From Candidatus Alistipes faecavium (lineage in GTDB: Bacteria; Bacteroidota; Bacteroidia; Bacteroidales; Rikenellaceae): a stretch of DNA of 64,000 nt. Positions within the stretch are counted from its first letter, which is position 1. Every line of letters begins with the position of its first letter. This document shows positions 8,184-17,570 of this stretch, in pieces. The position numbers were made by a program, and so were the translations under genes. The notes under the pieces are model-generated. The model did not search any database, had not been told where the DNA came from, and saw nothing but the letters and a program-made list of their open reading frames with translations. The stretch is taken from contig DWYP01000003.1 of assembly GCA_019118605.1 (NCBI GenBank), positions 1-64,000 on the forward strand, given 5' to 3'.

Positions 8184-10655
8184 TCAGGCGACGCGCAGGC
8201 GCACGCCGTGCCTGCGGTCCGATTCGACGACGACCGTGTCGCCCTCCTGCAGGCGTCCGTCGATAATCATGTCGGAGAGCGGCTCCTCGACCTGGTCGAC
8301 CAGCGTCCGCCGGAGGGCCCGCACGCCGTAGCGGGGTTCGTATCCCATGGCGGCCAGCCGGCGTCGTGCGCCGTCTGTGACCTTCACCCTGTAGCCCAGC
8401 CGCTCCGAACGCCCCAGCAGCTCGCGGAGCTCGAGGTCGACGATCCGCAGCACGTCGTCGGGCTCCAGCGTGCGGAATACCACGATGTCGTCGATGCGGT
8501 TCAGGAACTCCGGGGCGAAGGTCTGCTCCAGGGCCTTGCGGTATTCGCTGCGCGGGGCGGCGGCCTCCGCGGCGCTTTTCGACGCCGTGGCATACCCCGC
8601 CTGCACCGATTTCCGGGCCGCAGCCTGCGAACCGACGTTCGAGGTCATGATCAGAATGGTGTTCCGGAAATCCACCCTGCGGCCGCTACCGTCGGTGAGG
8701 TGCCCTTCGTCGAAGAGCTGCAGCAGGGTGTTGAACACCTCCGCATGGGCCTTTTCGATCTCGTCGAAGAGTACCACGGCATAGGGCTGGCGGCGCACGG
8801 CCTCGGTAAGCTGCCCGCCCTCGCCGTACCCGACGTATCCCGGGGGCGAACCGATCAGCCGTGCGACGTTGTGCTTCTCGGCGTATTCGCTCATGTCGAT
8901 GCGTATCAGCCCGCGGCGTTCGTCGAAGAGCCACTTCGAGACCTCCTTGGCCAGCAGGGTCTTCCCGACTCCCGTGGGCCCGACGAAGAGGAACACGCCG
9001 ATCGGGCGCCGCTCGTCGCGCAGCCCCGCCCGGGCGCGGCGGATCGTCTCGGCGAGCTTCTCCACGGCCTCCCTCTGCCCGACGACGCGGCTTGCGAGCC
9101 GCTCTCCGAGCCGCTGCAGCAGCGCGCGTTCGTCGCTTCCGACACGCTCGGCCGGGATGCCCGTCATCGAGGTGATGACCTCCCGCACCGTCTCGGCCGT
9201 GATCGTCGGGGGCTGCTCCTCGAACGACCTCTGCCAGGCCGCACACCGCTCGTCGAGCTCCGCGCGCAGGGCCTCCCCGCGCTGCCGTGAGGCGACGGCC
9301 TTTTCGTACTCCTGGAGCCCGAGGGCCTCGCGGTGGGAACGCTCCGCCTCGCGGAGCTCCCTGCGCAGGCGGCGCACCTCTTCGGGCTCGCACGCCGTGC
9401 GGAGGTGGCAGCGCGACCCTGCCTCGTCCATCGTGTCGATCGCCTTGTCGGGGAAGTGCCGGTCTGCGAGGTACCGCTCCGCAAGCTTCACGCAGGCGCG
9501 CAGGGCCTCGTCGGTGTAGCGGACTTTGTGGTGCCGCTCGTAGCCGGGGGCTATGCTGCGCAGGATCCGGAGCGTCTGCTCGGCGCTCGCGGGCTCGACC
9601 GCTACCCGCTGGAAACGTCGCTCGAGCGCCGCGTCGCTTTCGATGTGGCGGCGGTACTCGTCGAAGGTCGTGGCGCCGATGGTCTGCATCTCCCCGCGTG
9701 CGAGAGCGGGTTTCAGCAGGTTGGCCGTGTCGAGGCTTCCCTGCGTGGCCCCGGCGCCCACGATGGTGTGGATTTCGTCGATGAAGAGGATCGTGTCGGC
9801 ATCGTGTCGCAGCTCGTCGAGCAGCTGTTGGATGCGCTCCTCGAACTCGCCGCGGAATTTCGTCCCGGCGACCAGCGCGGCGACGTCGAGTGCGAAGAGG
9901 CGTTTCCCGGCGATCGTGTGGGGCACTTCGCCCCGGGCGATGCGCAGGGCGAGCCCTTCGACGATGGCGCTTTTGCCCACACCCGCCTCTCCGACGAGCA
10001 TCGGGTTGTTTTTCCTGCGGCGCGAGAGGATCTGCACGACCCGTTCTATCTCCGCCTCGCGTCCCACTACGGGATCGATCCTTCCTTCGCGGGCCAGGAG
10101 TGTGAGATCTGTTCCGAACCTGTCGATCCGGCGTGCCGCGCCCTGCGGATGCGGAGTCCCTTCCGGAGCGGCTTTTGCGGGCGTTTCGAACCCGGGGATG
10201 GCAATGCGGATCTCGGTGCGGAAGTCGTCGCCCACGGCGAAGCGCTGCAGCTCCTCGGCGACGATCCCCGTGTCGATGTGGTACATTTCCAGCGTGCGGG
10301 CCGTTGCCGTCGTACGATCGGCGATGATTTCGAGCAGGGCGTGGGCCGTCGAGACGCTCCGGATGGCCGGAGCCGTGGCGAGCAGGTGCTCGGTGAAGTC
10401 GCGGTAGAATTCCTCCGGCGTCTGCGTTTCCCCGGATCGGGATACGGCGATTTCGCGCTCGATGCGCAGCCGCACCTGATGCAGTTCCCAATCCTTCAGA
10501 CGGGAGGAGAGCAGCTGATAGGCCAGCGCCCCCTCCTCGAGCAGCAGCTCCAGCGCGAGAAAATCCTTGTACGAATGGGTCAGCCCCTCCCGCGTTGCCT
10601 TGAACGCCGAGCGGGCGATGATCTCTTCGAGAGTCTTTGAAATTTTCAGTTGCAT
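8184..10655 (-). CDS. clpC: ClpC/ClpA-type AAA+ unfoldase
   Basis: Class I Hsp100 ATPase that unfolds proteins for ClpP. Residues 1-150 form the Clp N-domain. The first ATPase has GEAGVGKS (222-229) and FIDE (291-294). A short middle coiled coil covers about 425-475. The second ATPase has GPTGVGKT (559-566) and VLFDEIE (628-634), followed by the C-terminal D2-small domain. Length 823 suits ClpC. The position of the ClpP-binding loop reads QAGYATA (685-691), with AGY where ClpC usually has a hydrophobic-Gly-Phe tripeptide, so ClpP binding may be altered. The gene is monocistronic with a clear terminator. clpP is not in the window. Confidence 0.93.
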   Translation of the reverse strand: MQLKISKTLEEIIARSAFKATREGLTHSYKDFLALELLLEEGALAYQLLSSRLKDWELHQVRLRIEREIAVSRSGETQTPEEFYRDFTEHLLATAPAIRSVSTAHALLEIIADRTTATARTLEMYHIDTGIVAEELQRFAVGDDFRTEIRIAIPGFETPAKAAPEGTPHPQGAARRIDRFGTDLTLLAREGRIDPVVGREAEIERVVQILSRRRKNNPMLVGEAGVGKSAIVEGLALRIARGEVPHTIAGKRLFALDVAALVAGTKFRGEFEERIQQLLDELRHDADTILFIDEIHTIVGAGATQGSLDTANLLKPALARGEMQTIGATTFDEYRRHIESDAALERRFQRVAVEPASAEQTLRILRSIAPGYERHHKVRYTDEALRACVKLAERYLADRHFPDKAIDTMDEAGSRCHLRTACEPEEVRRLRRELREAERSHREALGLQEYEKAVASRQRGEALRAELDERCAAWQRSFEEQPPTITAETVREVITSMTGIPAERVGSDERALLQRLGERLASRVVGQREAVEKLAETIRRARAGLRDERRPIGVFLFVGPTGVGKTLLAKEVSKWLFDERRGLIRIDMSEYAEKHNVARLIGSPPGYVGYGEGGQLTEAVRRQPYAVVLFDEIEKAHAEVFNTLLQLFDEGHLTDGSGRRVDFRNTILIMTSNVGSQAAARKSVQAGYATASKSAAEAAAPRSEYRKALEQTFAPEFLNRIDDIVVFRTLEPDDVLRIVDLELRELLGRSERLGYRVKVTDGARRRLAAMGYEPRYGVRALRRTLVDQVEEPLSDMIIDGRLQEGDTVVVESDRRHGVRLRVA

Positions 10656-11033
10656 GTGGCGTCGTCGTTATGAATTCGGGGGCATAACGGCGCCGCGCGT
10701 GGGAATCGTATGCGGTACCCGGGGCGGATGCTTGTCCCGAACCCCTTCCGCAGGGGCCTCCGGGGCCGATCCGCAGGAACGGGATACGACCTTTTCGGGA
10801 ATATTTTTTCGGGTGGGTGTCAGGAATTTGGATGCCTTGTGCCTGCCGTGCGACGTTTCCGCCGCCCGCCGCCTGCCCGGCGGACACAAATACGCCCTTT
10901 TGTGCTATCGGAAACGGCCCGGAAACAGCCCGGAAACAGTCTGGAATCAGTCAGGAAACGACCCGGGAACGCCCCGGAAATTCACCCTTCACCGCAACCG
11001 GCCGCTCCCGGTCTGCGGCTGACCGCTTGCGGC
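10656..11033. other. 378-bp spacer between clpC and the phosphoesterase gene
   Basis: No reading frame here looks like a gene. It should hold the clpC promoter, but no good TTTG / TAnnTTTG pair was found. Visible elements are small GC hairpins (for example CCCCT-TCCGC-AGGGG at 10742-10756), a CACAAA/TTTGTG hairpin (10885-10904) and the 11-bp repeat array at 10909-10985. Confidence 0.6.
10909..10985. repeat. Seven-copy 11-bp tandem repeat
   Basis: Units of exactly 11 bp start at 10909, 10920, 10931, 10942, 10953, 10964 and 10975. The consensus is CGGAAACAGCC; most changes fall in the last five bases. The GGAAAC core puts a short A tract on the same face of the helix about once per turn. Confidence 0.85.
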
Positions 11034-11534
11034 TTACAGTTCAAGCCTCGGCCATTCGCCGACCTCCATGTCGCGCATCTGATCGCCGTCGATCGTCAGG
11101 CGGACGGCCGTGCGGACCTTGTGGAATCCGTGCACGCCGGCAGCCCCGGGGTTGACGGTCAGCATCCCGTACACGGGATCGTAGACGACCTTGAGGATGT
11201 GCGAGTGCCCGCATACGAAGAGCTTCGGATGCAGGGCCTGGATGCGCTGCACGGCCCGGGGGTCGTACCGGCGCGGGTATCCGCCGATGTGGGTCATCAG
11301 CACCCGCACGCCCTCGCATTCGAAACTCTGGAAGAGCGGGTAGACGCGGCGCGTGATGCCGTCGTCGATGTTGCCGCTCACGGCGCGCAGGGGTTTGAAG
11401 GCCGCGATGCGGTCGGCCACCTCGAGCGAGCCGATGTCTCCGGCGTGCCATACCTCGTCGACCTCGCGCAGGAACTCCCGCAGGGGTTCGTCGAAGGTGC
11501 CGTGGGTGTCCGAAAGGATGCCGATGCGTTTCAT
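11034..11534 (-). CDS. YfcE/MJ0936-type metallophosphoesterase
   Basis: Small calcineurin-like phosphodiesterase (166 residues). The metal ligands are all present: LSDTHG (Asp9, His11), HAGDIG (Asp33), SGNID (Asn55), THIGGYP (His81) and CGHSH. The ATG at 11532-11534 overlaps the rarA stop codon as ATGA, which fixes the start and shows coupling to rarA. Family members hydrolyse phosphodiester model substrates; the natural substrate is not known. The gene stops 48 bp before an 11-bp repeat array and has no obvious terminator. Confidence 0.92.
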   Translation of the reverse strand: MKRIGILSDTHGTFDEPLREFLREVDEVWHAGDIGSLEVADRIAAFKPLRAVSGNIDDGITRRVYPLFQSFECEGVRVLMTHIGGYPRRYDPRAVQRIQALHPKLFVCGHSHILKVVYDPVYGMLTVNPGAAGVHGFHKVRTAVRLTIDGDQMRDMEVGEWPRLEL

Positions 11535-12808
11535 TTGTACTTCTCTTTCCAGAGCCGCGCGATGCGTTCGGCGATCTTCGCCTCGGCGGCGTTCTGCGTG
11601 TCGGGATCGTAGAATTTCGTCCCCGCGAGCGATTCGGGCAGGAACTCCATCTCGGTGAAATGCCCCTCGTAGTCGTGGGCGTATTTGTATCCTTCGTGGT
11701 ATCCGGCCTGCTTCATGAGCCTGGTCGGGGCGTTGCGCAGGTGCAGCGGCACGGGGCGGTTCGAGGTGTCGCGGTTGACCAGCGCGAGGGCCTTGTCGAT
11801 GGCCAGGTAGGCGGAGTTGCTCTTGGGCGAGGTCGCCAGGTAGATCGTCGTCTCGGAGAGGGGGATGCGCGCCTCGGGCATGCCGATCTTGTGCACCGTG
11901 TCGAAGCATGCGTTGGCCAGCAGCAGGGCGTTGGGATTTGCCAGACCGATGTCCTCCGCGGCGAGGATCACCAGCCGCCGGGCGATGAAGCGCGGCTCCT
12001 CGCCCCCGGCGAGCATGCGCGCAAGGTAGTAGACGGCGGCGTTGGGGTCGCTGCCGCGCACCGACTTGATGAAGGCCGAGATGACGTCGTAGTGCTGTTC
12101 GCCGTTCTTGTCGTAGAGGGCGATGTTTTCCTGAAGACAGTCCTGGACGTATTGGTCGGTGATCGTCACCTTGCCATCGGTGGCCCCCACGATGATGTCG
12201 AGGATGTTGAGCAGCTTGCGGGCGTCGCCCCCGGCGAAGCGCAGGAGCGCGCCGGTCTGCTGCACGTCGATTTCGCGTTCGCGCAGCTCGAGGTCGGTGT
12301 GCAGCGCGCGGTCGAGGAGCTTCTGGAGGTCGGCATCCTCCAGTGCCCGGAGGATGTAGACCTGGCAGCGGCTCAGCAGCGGGGAGATGACCTCGAAGGA
12401 GGGGTTCTCGGTGGTGGCGCCGATCAGGGTGACGATTCCCTGCTCGACGGCCCCGAGCAGCGAATCCTGCTGCGACTTGTTGAAGCGGTGGATTTCGTCG
12501 ATGAACAGCAGCGGCGGCTGGCGGTCGAAGAAGCGCTGCTTGCGTGCCGACTCGATCACCTCGCGCACCTCCTTGACTCCGGACGATACAGCCGAGAGGG
12601 TGAAGAAGGGTCGTTCGAGCTGCGTGGCGACGATCCGCGCGAGGGTGGTTTTCCCGACGCCCGGGGGCCCCCAGAGGATGAACGAGGGGACGTTTCCCGT
12701 TTCGAAGAACTTGCGGAAAACGCCGTTGGGCCCCACGAGGTGTTCCTGCCCGATGTATTCATCGAGCGTGCGGGGGCGGAGGCGTTCGGCTAAGGGGGTG
12801 TTCGACAT
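11531..12808 (-). CDS. rarA: Replication-associated recombination ATPase RarA (MgsA)
   Basis: Clamp-loader-like AAA+ protein acting at stalled replication forks. It shows Walker A GPPGVGKT (47-54), Walker B LLFIDEIHRF, sensor GATTENPSFEV, and the C-terminal tetramerisation and MgsA regions (AEDIGLANPNALLL, DYEGHF). The chosen ATG (12806-12808) begins MSNTPLAERLRP, the usual family N-terminus; an upstream in-frame ATG would add 20 unconserved residues. That gives 425 residues. A TATCTTTG element lies 26 bp upstream. It is coupled to the phosphoesterase gene by a 4-bp overlap. Confidence 0.96.
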   Translation of the reverse strand: MSNTPLAERLRPRTLDEYIGQEHLVGPNGVFRKFFETGNVPSFILWGPPGVGKTTLARIVATQLERPFFTLSAVSSGVKEVREVIESARKQRFFDRQPPLLFIDEIHRFNKSQQDSLLGAVEQGIVTLIGATTENPSFEVISPLLSRCQVYILRALEDADLQKLLDRALHTDLELREREIDVQQTGALLRFAGGDARKLLNILDIIVGATDGKVTITDQYVQDCLQENIALYDKNGEQHYDVISAFIKSVRGSDPNAAVYYLARMLAGGEEPRFIARRLVILAAEDIGLANPNALLLANACFDTVHKIGMPEARIPLSETTIYLATSPKSNSAYLAIDKALALVNRDTSNRPVPLHLRNAPTRLMKQAGYHEGYKYAHDYEGHFTEMEFLPESLAGTKFYDPDTQNAAEAKIAERIARLWKEKYK

Positions 12809-12833
12809 GGTTCGGCGAGGTGTTTTTACGCAC

Positions 12834-12841
12834 CAAAGATA
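12834..12841 (-). promoter_or_regulatory. TAnnTTTG promoter element upstream of rarA
   Basis: The minus strand reads TATCTTTG, exact for the -7 consensus, 26 bp before the rarA ATG. A TTTTCG sequence nearby is only a weak -33 candidate. Confidence 0.5.
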
Positions 12842-12950
12842 CGCATTTTCACGAAAAGTTCGCCGCATCTTGCCCGGGACGGCGGATTGCGGGCGGTTTT
12901 TTCCTGCGCCGCGGGTTCCGTCTCTTCCGGAACTCCTTTGCGGCGCGGCC

Positions 12951-12984
12951 CGAAAAAAGGGGCCGATCCTGCGATCGGCCCCTT
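12951..12984 (-). terminator. Terminator after aspS
   Basis: A perfect 12-bp stem (AAGGGGCCGATC / GATCGGCCCCTT) with a 4-base loop; on the minus strand it ends in TTTTTT. It is located 23 bp past the aspS stop. Confidence 0.9.
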
Positions 12985-13007
12985 CTGTTTGTCATGCCTG
13001 TCTGGCG

Positions 13008-14765
13008 CTACGCCTCGGGCTTGCGCAGCTCGAGGCAGAGCTCGTCGAGCTGTGCCTGGTCGAGGAAGCCCGGGGCGTCGAGCATCATGTCGCGCCCGGC
13101 GTTGTTCTTCGGGAAGGCGATGTAGTCGCGGATCGAATCCGAGCCGCCGAACAGCGAGCACAGACGGTCGAACCCGAAGGCCAGTCCTCCGTGAGGGGGC
13201 GCCCCGTACTTGAAGGCGTTCATCAGGAATCCGAAGCGCTCCTGCGCCTGCTCGGGGGTGAATCCCAGCAGTTCGAACATCTTCTCCTGGAGCTTCGAGT
13301 CGTGGATACGGATCGAGCCGCCGCCGATCTCCGTGCCGTTGCAAACGAAGTCGTAGGCGTTGGCCCTCACGCGCCCGGGATCGCTGTCGAGGAACGAGAT
13401 GTCCTCGGGCTTGGGCGAGGTGAAGGGGTGGTGTACGGCGTAGAATCGCTGCGTCTCGTCGTCCCACTCGAAGAGAGGGAAGTCGACGACCCACAGCGGG
13501 GCGAACTTCTTCGGGTCGCGGAGCCCCAGCTGCTGGGCCACCTCGAGGCGCAGGGCGCAGAGCTGCGTGAGGGTCTTGAACTTCCTGCCGCAGAGGATGA
13601 ACACCATGTCCCCGGCCTTGGCGCCGCAGCGTTCGGCCATCGCGCGCACCTCCTCGGGCGAGTAGAACTTGTCGATGGACGACTTCACGCCGCCTTCGGC
13701 CTCCATGCGGATCCAGATAAGCCCCTTGGCGCCGATCTGCTGGCGCTTGACGAACTCCGTGAGGGCGTCGATCTGCTTGCGCGTGTAGGAGGCGCAGCCC
13801 GGGGCGGCGAATCCCGTGACGTACTCGGCCTGGTCGAATACGGAGAACCCGTGACCGTGGGCCAGGTCCGTGAGGTCGGCGAACTCCATGCCGAAACGCA
13901 GGTCGGGCTTGTCCGAACCGTACTTCTCCATGGCCTCGATCCACGGCATGCGGCGCAGGGGCTCCGTGAAGTCGATGCCGAGCACCGTGCGGAACATGTG
14001 CTTGGCCCAGCGTTCGAAGATCTCGAGCACGTCCTCCTGCTCGACGAACGACATCTCGCAGTCGATCTGTGTGAATTCGGGCTGGCGGTCGGCGCGCAGG
14101 TCTTCGTCGCGGAAGCAGCGCACGATCTGGAAATAGCGGTCGTATCCTGCGACCATGAGGAGCTGCTTGAGGGTCTGGGGCGACTGCGGCAGGGCGTAGA
14201 ACTGATTGGGCGACATGCGGCTCGGGACGACGAAGTCGCGGGCCCCCTCGGGCGTGGAGTTGACCAGATAGGGGGTCTCGATCTCGAGGAATCCTTCGTC
14301 CGAAAGGAAGCGGCGGATCTCCTGGGCCATCTTGTGCCGCAGGATCATGTTGCGCTGCAGGGGCGGGCGTCGCAGGTCGAGGTAGCGGTACTTCATGCGC
14401 AGGTCGTCGCCTCCGTCGGAGACCTCCTCGATGGTGAAGGGCGGCACCTCGGCGTCGTGCAGCACGCGGATCTCCTGTGCCGAGACCTCGATTTCGCCGG
14501 TGGGCATCTTGGGATTTTTCGACTCGCGTTCGATGACTTTTCCGACGACCTGGATGACCCATTCCCGTCCGAGGCGTGCGGCGGTTTCGCGCGCTTCGGC
14601 GGGGGAGTGCTCCTCGACGACGATCTGCGTGATGCCGTAACGGTCGCGCAGGTCGATGAAGGTCATGGCCCCGAGGTTTCGGATTTTCTGCACCCACCCT
14701 GCGAGGGTGACGGTCTGGTTTACGTTGCCGATTCTCAGGCAGCCGCAAGTATGCGTTCTGTACAT
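13008..14765 (-). CDS. aspS: Aspartyl-tRNA synthetase
   Basis: Charges tRNA-Asp. The 585-residue bacterial-type enzyme has an N-terminal OB-fold anticodon domain (about 1-110), class II motif 2 ([18 protein letters not shown]), the bacterial GAD insertion (about 300-420) and motif 3 (GLAFGFDRL). The ATG at 14763-14765 yields the standard start [17 protein letters not shown] element on the minus strand at 14831-14838 could be its promoter. The gene is monocistronic with a strong terminator. Confidence 0.97.
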   Translation of the reverse strand: MYRTHTCGCLRIGNVNQTVTLAGWVQKIRNLGAMTFIDLRDRYGITQIVVEEHSPAEARETAARLGREWVIQVVGKVIERESKNPKMPTGEIEVSAQEIRVLHDAEVPPFTIEEVSDGGDDLRMKYRYLDLRRPPLQRNMILRHKMAQEIRRFLSDEGFLEIETPYLVNSTPEGARDFVVPSRMSPNQFYALPQSPQTLKQLLMVAGYDRYFQIVRCFRDEDLRADRQPEFTQIDCEMSFVEQEDVLEIFERWAKHMFRTVLGIDFTEPLRRMPWIEAMEKYGSDKPDLRFGMEFADLTDLAHGHGFSVFDQAEYVTGFAAPGCASYTRKQIDALTEFVKRQQIGAKGLIWIRMEAEGGVKSSIDKFYSPEEVRAMAERCGAKAGDMVFILCGRKFKTLTQLCALRLEVAQQLGLRDPKKFAPLWVVDFPLFEWDDETQRFYAVHHPFTSPKPEDISFLDSDPGRVRANAYDFVCNGTEIGGGSIRIHDSKLQEKMFELLGFTPEQAQERFGFLMNAFKYGAPPHGGLAFGFDRLCSLFGGSDSIRDYIAFPKNNAGRDMMLDAPGFLDQAQLDELCLELRKPEA

Positions 14766-14830
14766 GGTTGTATGATAAAGTTTTGAGTTTTAGCTTCGGG
14801 TTTCAGCGCACCTGTTCCGATGCGGAAAGG

Positions 14831-14838
14831 CAAAGTTA
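14831..14838 (-). promoter_or_regulatory. TAnnTTTG promoter element upstream of aspS
   Basis: The minus strand reads TAACTTTG, 66 bp before the aspS ATG. No convincing -33 element was found. Confidence 0.4.
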
Positions 14839-14911
14839 AGCAAAAACTCCCGAAAAACGGTGCTTCGGGGGTTATTTTCTTCGCCGCGAGGCATTTTCCG
14901 GGATTTATTCG

Positions 14912-14919
14912 TATCTTTG
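14912..14919 (+). promoter_or_regulatory. TAnnTTTG promoter element upstream of tadA
   Basis: TATCTTTG exact match 56 bp before the tadA ATG. A T-rich TTTTC sits 14 bp upstream, closer than the normal -33 spacing. Confidence 0.45.
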
Positions 14920-14975
14920 GCCTTCGGCAGAACCCGGACGGAGCCGCCTGCGGGCTGTCGGAATGCGCGCGGACA

Positions 14976-15425
14976 ATGGAAAATCAGCAACTCAGGGACG
15001 AAAAATTCATGCGCCTGGCACTAAACGAGGCGCAGAAAGCGTTAGAAGAGCAGGAGGTGCCCATCGGTGCGGTGGTCGTCTCGGGCGACACGGTGGTCGG
15101 CCGGGGCCACAACCTCGTGGAGACGCTCTCCGACCCCACGGCGCATGCCGAGATGCAGGCCCTGACGGCCGCGTCCTCGACGCTCGGGGGCAAATACCTG
15201 AAGGATTGCACGCTGTACGTCACCGTCGAGCCGTGCATCATGTGTGCCGGGGCGATCGGCTGGGCGCAGGTCAGCCGCGTGGTGTGGGGCGCCGACGACC
15301 CGAAAAAGGGATACCGGCGTTACAGCGAATCGGTGTTCCACCCCCGCACGACCGTCGAGCGGGGAGTTCTCCGGGAGGAGTGCGAGACCCTGCTGCGCGG
15401 ATTTTTTGCAGGTTTGCGCCCGTAG
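14976..15425 (+). CDS. tadA: tRNA-specific adenosine deaminase
   Basis: Converts the wobble adenosine of tRNA-Arg(ACG) to inosine. The zinc and catalytic site is complete: HAE (His57, Glu59) and PCIMC (Cys87, Cys90). The ATG at 14976 begins MENQQLRDEKFMRLAL, which matches the family's first helix; the upstream in-frame ATG would add 52 residues unlike the family. That gives 149 residues. The gene faces away from aspS across a 210-bp spacer. The promoter of the next gene begins three bases after its stop. Confidence 0.95.
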   Translation: MENQQLRDEKFMRLALNEAQKALEEQEVPIGAVVVSGDTVVGRGHNLVETLSDPTAHAEMQALTAASSTLGGKYLKDCTLYVTVEPCIMCAGAIGWAQVSRVVWGADDPKKGYRRYSESVFHPRTTVERGVLREECETLLRGFFAGLRP

Positions 15426-15427
15426 TA

Positions 15428-15460
15428 TTTGGTGAAAAAGGAAAAAAATTCTTACTTTTG
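15428..15460 (+). promoter_or_regulatory. Consensus Bacteroidota promoter for the TPR gene
   Basis: TTTG (15428-15431), 21-bp spacer, TACTTTTG (15453-15460). Both boxes match the consensus. Transcription would begin near 15467, leaving a leader of about 57 nt that ends in an A/G-rich stretch. Confidence 0.85.
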
Positions 15461-15523
15461 CGACTAAAGTACCCGAGCAGGGTATGAAACGATAGCGAAT
15501 TCAAGGACATAAAAAAGAAAAAA

Positions 15524-16462
15524 ATGAAAAAGTTATTTGTTTCGGTAATCGCGTTGATGGCTGTTGCAACGCTGTCTGCGCAGGATGTAACGGCTATTTA
15601 CAATGAGGCTGCCGCCGCCTACGGGGCCAAGGACTATGCCGGTGCCGCCGCGAAGTTCGAACAGGTGATCGACCAGGGCCTCGACAACGAGGAGGCCGCA
15701 TCGCTTGTGGCTACGGCCAAGGCCACGCTTCCCAAATGCTACTTCATGCTGGGCGGCGCATCGCTCAAGGGCCAGGATTACGAGGCCGCGCTGACGAACT
15801 TCACCAAGTCGGCGGAGCTTGCCGAACTCTACGGCGACATGACGCAGCTTGCCAAGTCGAACGGCTGGGTGGCGAAGATCTACCAGATCCAGGGAGGCGA
15901 CGCCTTCAACAACAAGGACTACGCCACGGCTGCGAGCGTATTCGAGAAGGGCTACAAGGCCGACCCCGACAACACCTCGATGGCGCTGAACCTCGCGATG
16001 AGCTACTGCGAGCTTGGCGAGTACGAGAAGGGTATGGAGATCTACGAGGCCATTGCCGCGAAGACGCACCCGAAATATGCCGACGATGCCGCCAAGGCCA
16101 AGGAGATGATGGCCCTCTATACGAACAACAAGGTGGCCGAGATGCAGGGCGCCGGGGACTATGACGGCATCATCGCCATGGCCGATGCCCAGCTGGAGAA
16201 GAACCCCGCCAGCGCGCTGTTCCAGAATGTCCGCCTGCAGGCCTATGCCAACAAGAAGGACTACGACAAGGTGATCGAGCTGGCGCAGGGCGCCATCGAC
16301 GCCCAGACCGACGAGGAGGACAAGAGCCTGATGTACTATCTGCTGGGCGCCGCCTACAACGCCAAGGAGATGCGTCCGCAGGCTATCGAGGCCTTCCAGA
16401 AGGTGACGGCCGGCGCGGCAGTCGAAAACGCCAAGACGGCGCTTTCCGAGCTGACGAAATAA
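15524..16462 (+). CDS. Secreted tetratricopeptide-repeat protein
   Basis: A 312-residue exported protein with signal peptide MKKLFVSVIALMAVATLSAQ, cleaved before Asp21. The rest is built of TPR-like helical pairs, for example YNEAAAAYGAKDYAGAAAKF, GDAFNNKDYATAASVFEKGY and LGAAYNAKEMRPQAIEAFQKV. No catalytic domain is seen, so it is probably a periplasmic scaffold. It has the best promoter in the window, an A-rich leader, strongly preferred codons and its own terminator, which together suggest high expression. The specific partner is unknown. Confidence 0.85.
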   Translation: MKKLFVSVIALMAVATLSAQDVTAIYNEAAAAYGAKDYAGAAAKFEQVIDQGLDNEEAASLVATAKATLPKCYFMLGGASLKGQDYEAALTNFTKSAELAELYGDMTQLAKSNGWVAKIYQIQGGDAFNNKDYATAASVFEKGYKADPDNTSMALNLAMSYCELGEYEKGMEIYEAIAAKTHPKYADDAAKAKEMMALYTNNKVAEMQGAGDYDGIIAMADAQLEKNPASALFQNVRLQAYANKKDYDKVIELAQGAIDAQTDEEDKSLMYYLLGAAYNAKEMRPQAIEAFQKVTAGAAVENAKTALSELTK

Positions 16463-16485
16463 TTTCCGGCATACCATCCCGGATC

Positions 16486-16525
16486 AAGCGGATTCCTGTT
16501 GCGGGAATCCGCTTTTTTTATTATT
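16486..16525 (+). terminator. Terminator after the TPR gene
   Basis: AGCGGATTCC (16487-16496) pairs with GGAATCCGCT (16504-16513), followed by seven T. It also sits at the 3' end of convergent queG. Confidence 0.9.
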
Positions 16526-16545
16526 TTGTTCACGGCTCGCAGGGG

Positions 16546-17466
16546 TTATGGCTTCTCGGTGTTGCGGAGGACGTGCCGGCGGATACGCTCCAGCCCGGTG
16601 CGTGAGAGCGGCGTGCGGCCGCACAGGGTCTCGAAGGCCCCCTCGTCCATCCCGAGCCACTCGTCCCGGCCCATCGTCCGGGGATCGAACAGCGGGTCGA
16701 AGGCCGGGTTGCGGTGCATCGGGGCCCGGCGGTTGTAGGGACAGCAGCTCTGACAGGCGTCGCATCCGAAGATCCAGCCGTGGAGGTCGATCCGCTCGCC
16801 GGGCTCCTGCTCGACGGTGTGGCACGAGATGCAGCGCGCGGTGTCGATCATCCGCTCTTCGGAGACCGCCCCCGTGGGACATGCCTCGATGCAGCGGCGG
16901 CACGAGCCGCACCCGACCCCTTCGAGGGGCGTGTCGTAGCGGTCCGTTTCGTCGGTGAGGAGCAGCTCCCCGAGCAGGACGTAGCTTCCGAAGCGGGGCG
17001 TGACGAGCAGCGACTGACGTCCGATCCACCCGAGCCCCGCATCGACGGCGAGCTGCTTCTCGGCCAGCGGCGCGGTGTCTGTGAATGCGCGGCCCCGCAG
17101 CCCGGGATAGCGGGCGCAGAGCGCCTCGAGCAGGCGGCGCAGCATCTGCCGCAGGGTGGTGTGGTAGTCCTCCGCCACGGCGTAGGAGGCGACGCGTGTC
17201 CGGTGCTCCGGAGAGTATCCGTCGCCGAGCGGGTTCTTGTAGGCCACCAGGCAGACCACCGCCGTGCGGGCGCCCTCGACCAGCCGGCGCGGATCGAACC
17301 GCTTGTCGGCATGGCGCTCCATGTAGGCCAGCGACGACTGCCATCCGCGGTCGATCCAGCTGCGGTAGCGGCTCTCGTTGTCGGGCATGTGGCGGCATGG
17401 CGCGATCCCGCAGTCGTCGAATCCGATTCCGGCGGCCAGGGATTTGATGTTCCGATGGTCGAGCAT
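16546..17466 (-). CDS. queG: Epoxyqueuosine reductase
   Basis: Last step of queuosine tRNA modification: reduces epoxyqueuosine to queuosine with cobalamin and two [4Fe-4S] clusters. The catalytic Asp lies in FTDTAPLAEK (Asp130). Cluster ligands are CGSCRRCIEACP (186-197), CISC (212-215) and CDACQSCCPYN (235-245). It has 306 residues, the short form without the C-terminal HEAT repeats of some QueG proteins. The gene is divergent from the acyl-CoA ligase gene. TACTTTTG at 17483-17490 (minus strand) is the likely promoter -7 element. Confidence 0.96.
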   Translation of the reverse strand: MLDHRNIKSLAAGIGFDDCGIAPCRHMPDNESRYRSWIDRGWQSSLAYMERHADKRFDPRRLVEGARTAVVCLVAYKNPLGDGYSPEHRTRVASYAVAEDYHTTLRQMLRRLLEALCARYPGLRGRAFTDTAPLAEKQLAVDAGLGWIGRQSLLVTPRFGSYVLLGELLLTDETDRYDTPLEGVGCGSCRRCIEACPTGAVSEERMIDTARCISCHTVEQEPGERIDLHGWIFGCDACQSCCPYNRRAPMHRNPAFDPLFDPRTMGRDEWLGMDEGAFETLCGRTPLSRTGLERIRRHVLRNTEKP

Positions 17467-17482
17467 GTTGTTGTTTTATCCT

Positions 17483-17490
17483 CAAAAGTA
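17483..17490 (-). promoter_or_regulatory. TAnnTTTG promoter element upstream of queG
   Basis: The minus strand reads TACTTTTG, exact for the consensus, 17 bp before the ATG. Confidence 0.5.
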
Positions 17491-17570
17491 GTGGATTTTG
17501 GACGAAAATTAGTAATTTCGCACGCAAATTTTCGTTATACGAACATAACAACCTTTATTCGAAAATAGAG

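Noticed and set aside
14820..14975. Extended N-terminus of TadA
   Set aside because: The extra 52 residues cross the TATCTTTG promoter box and do not resemble the family; the ATG at 14976 matches it.
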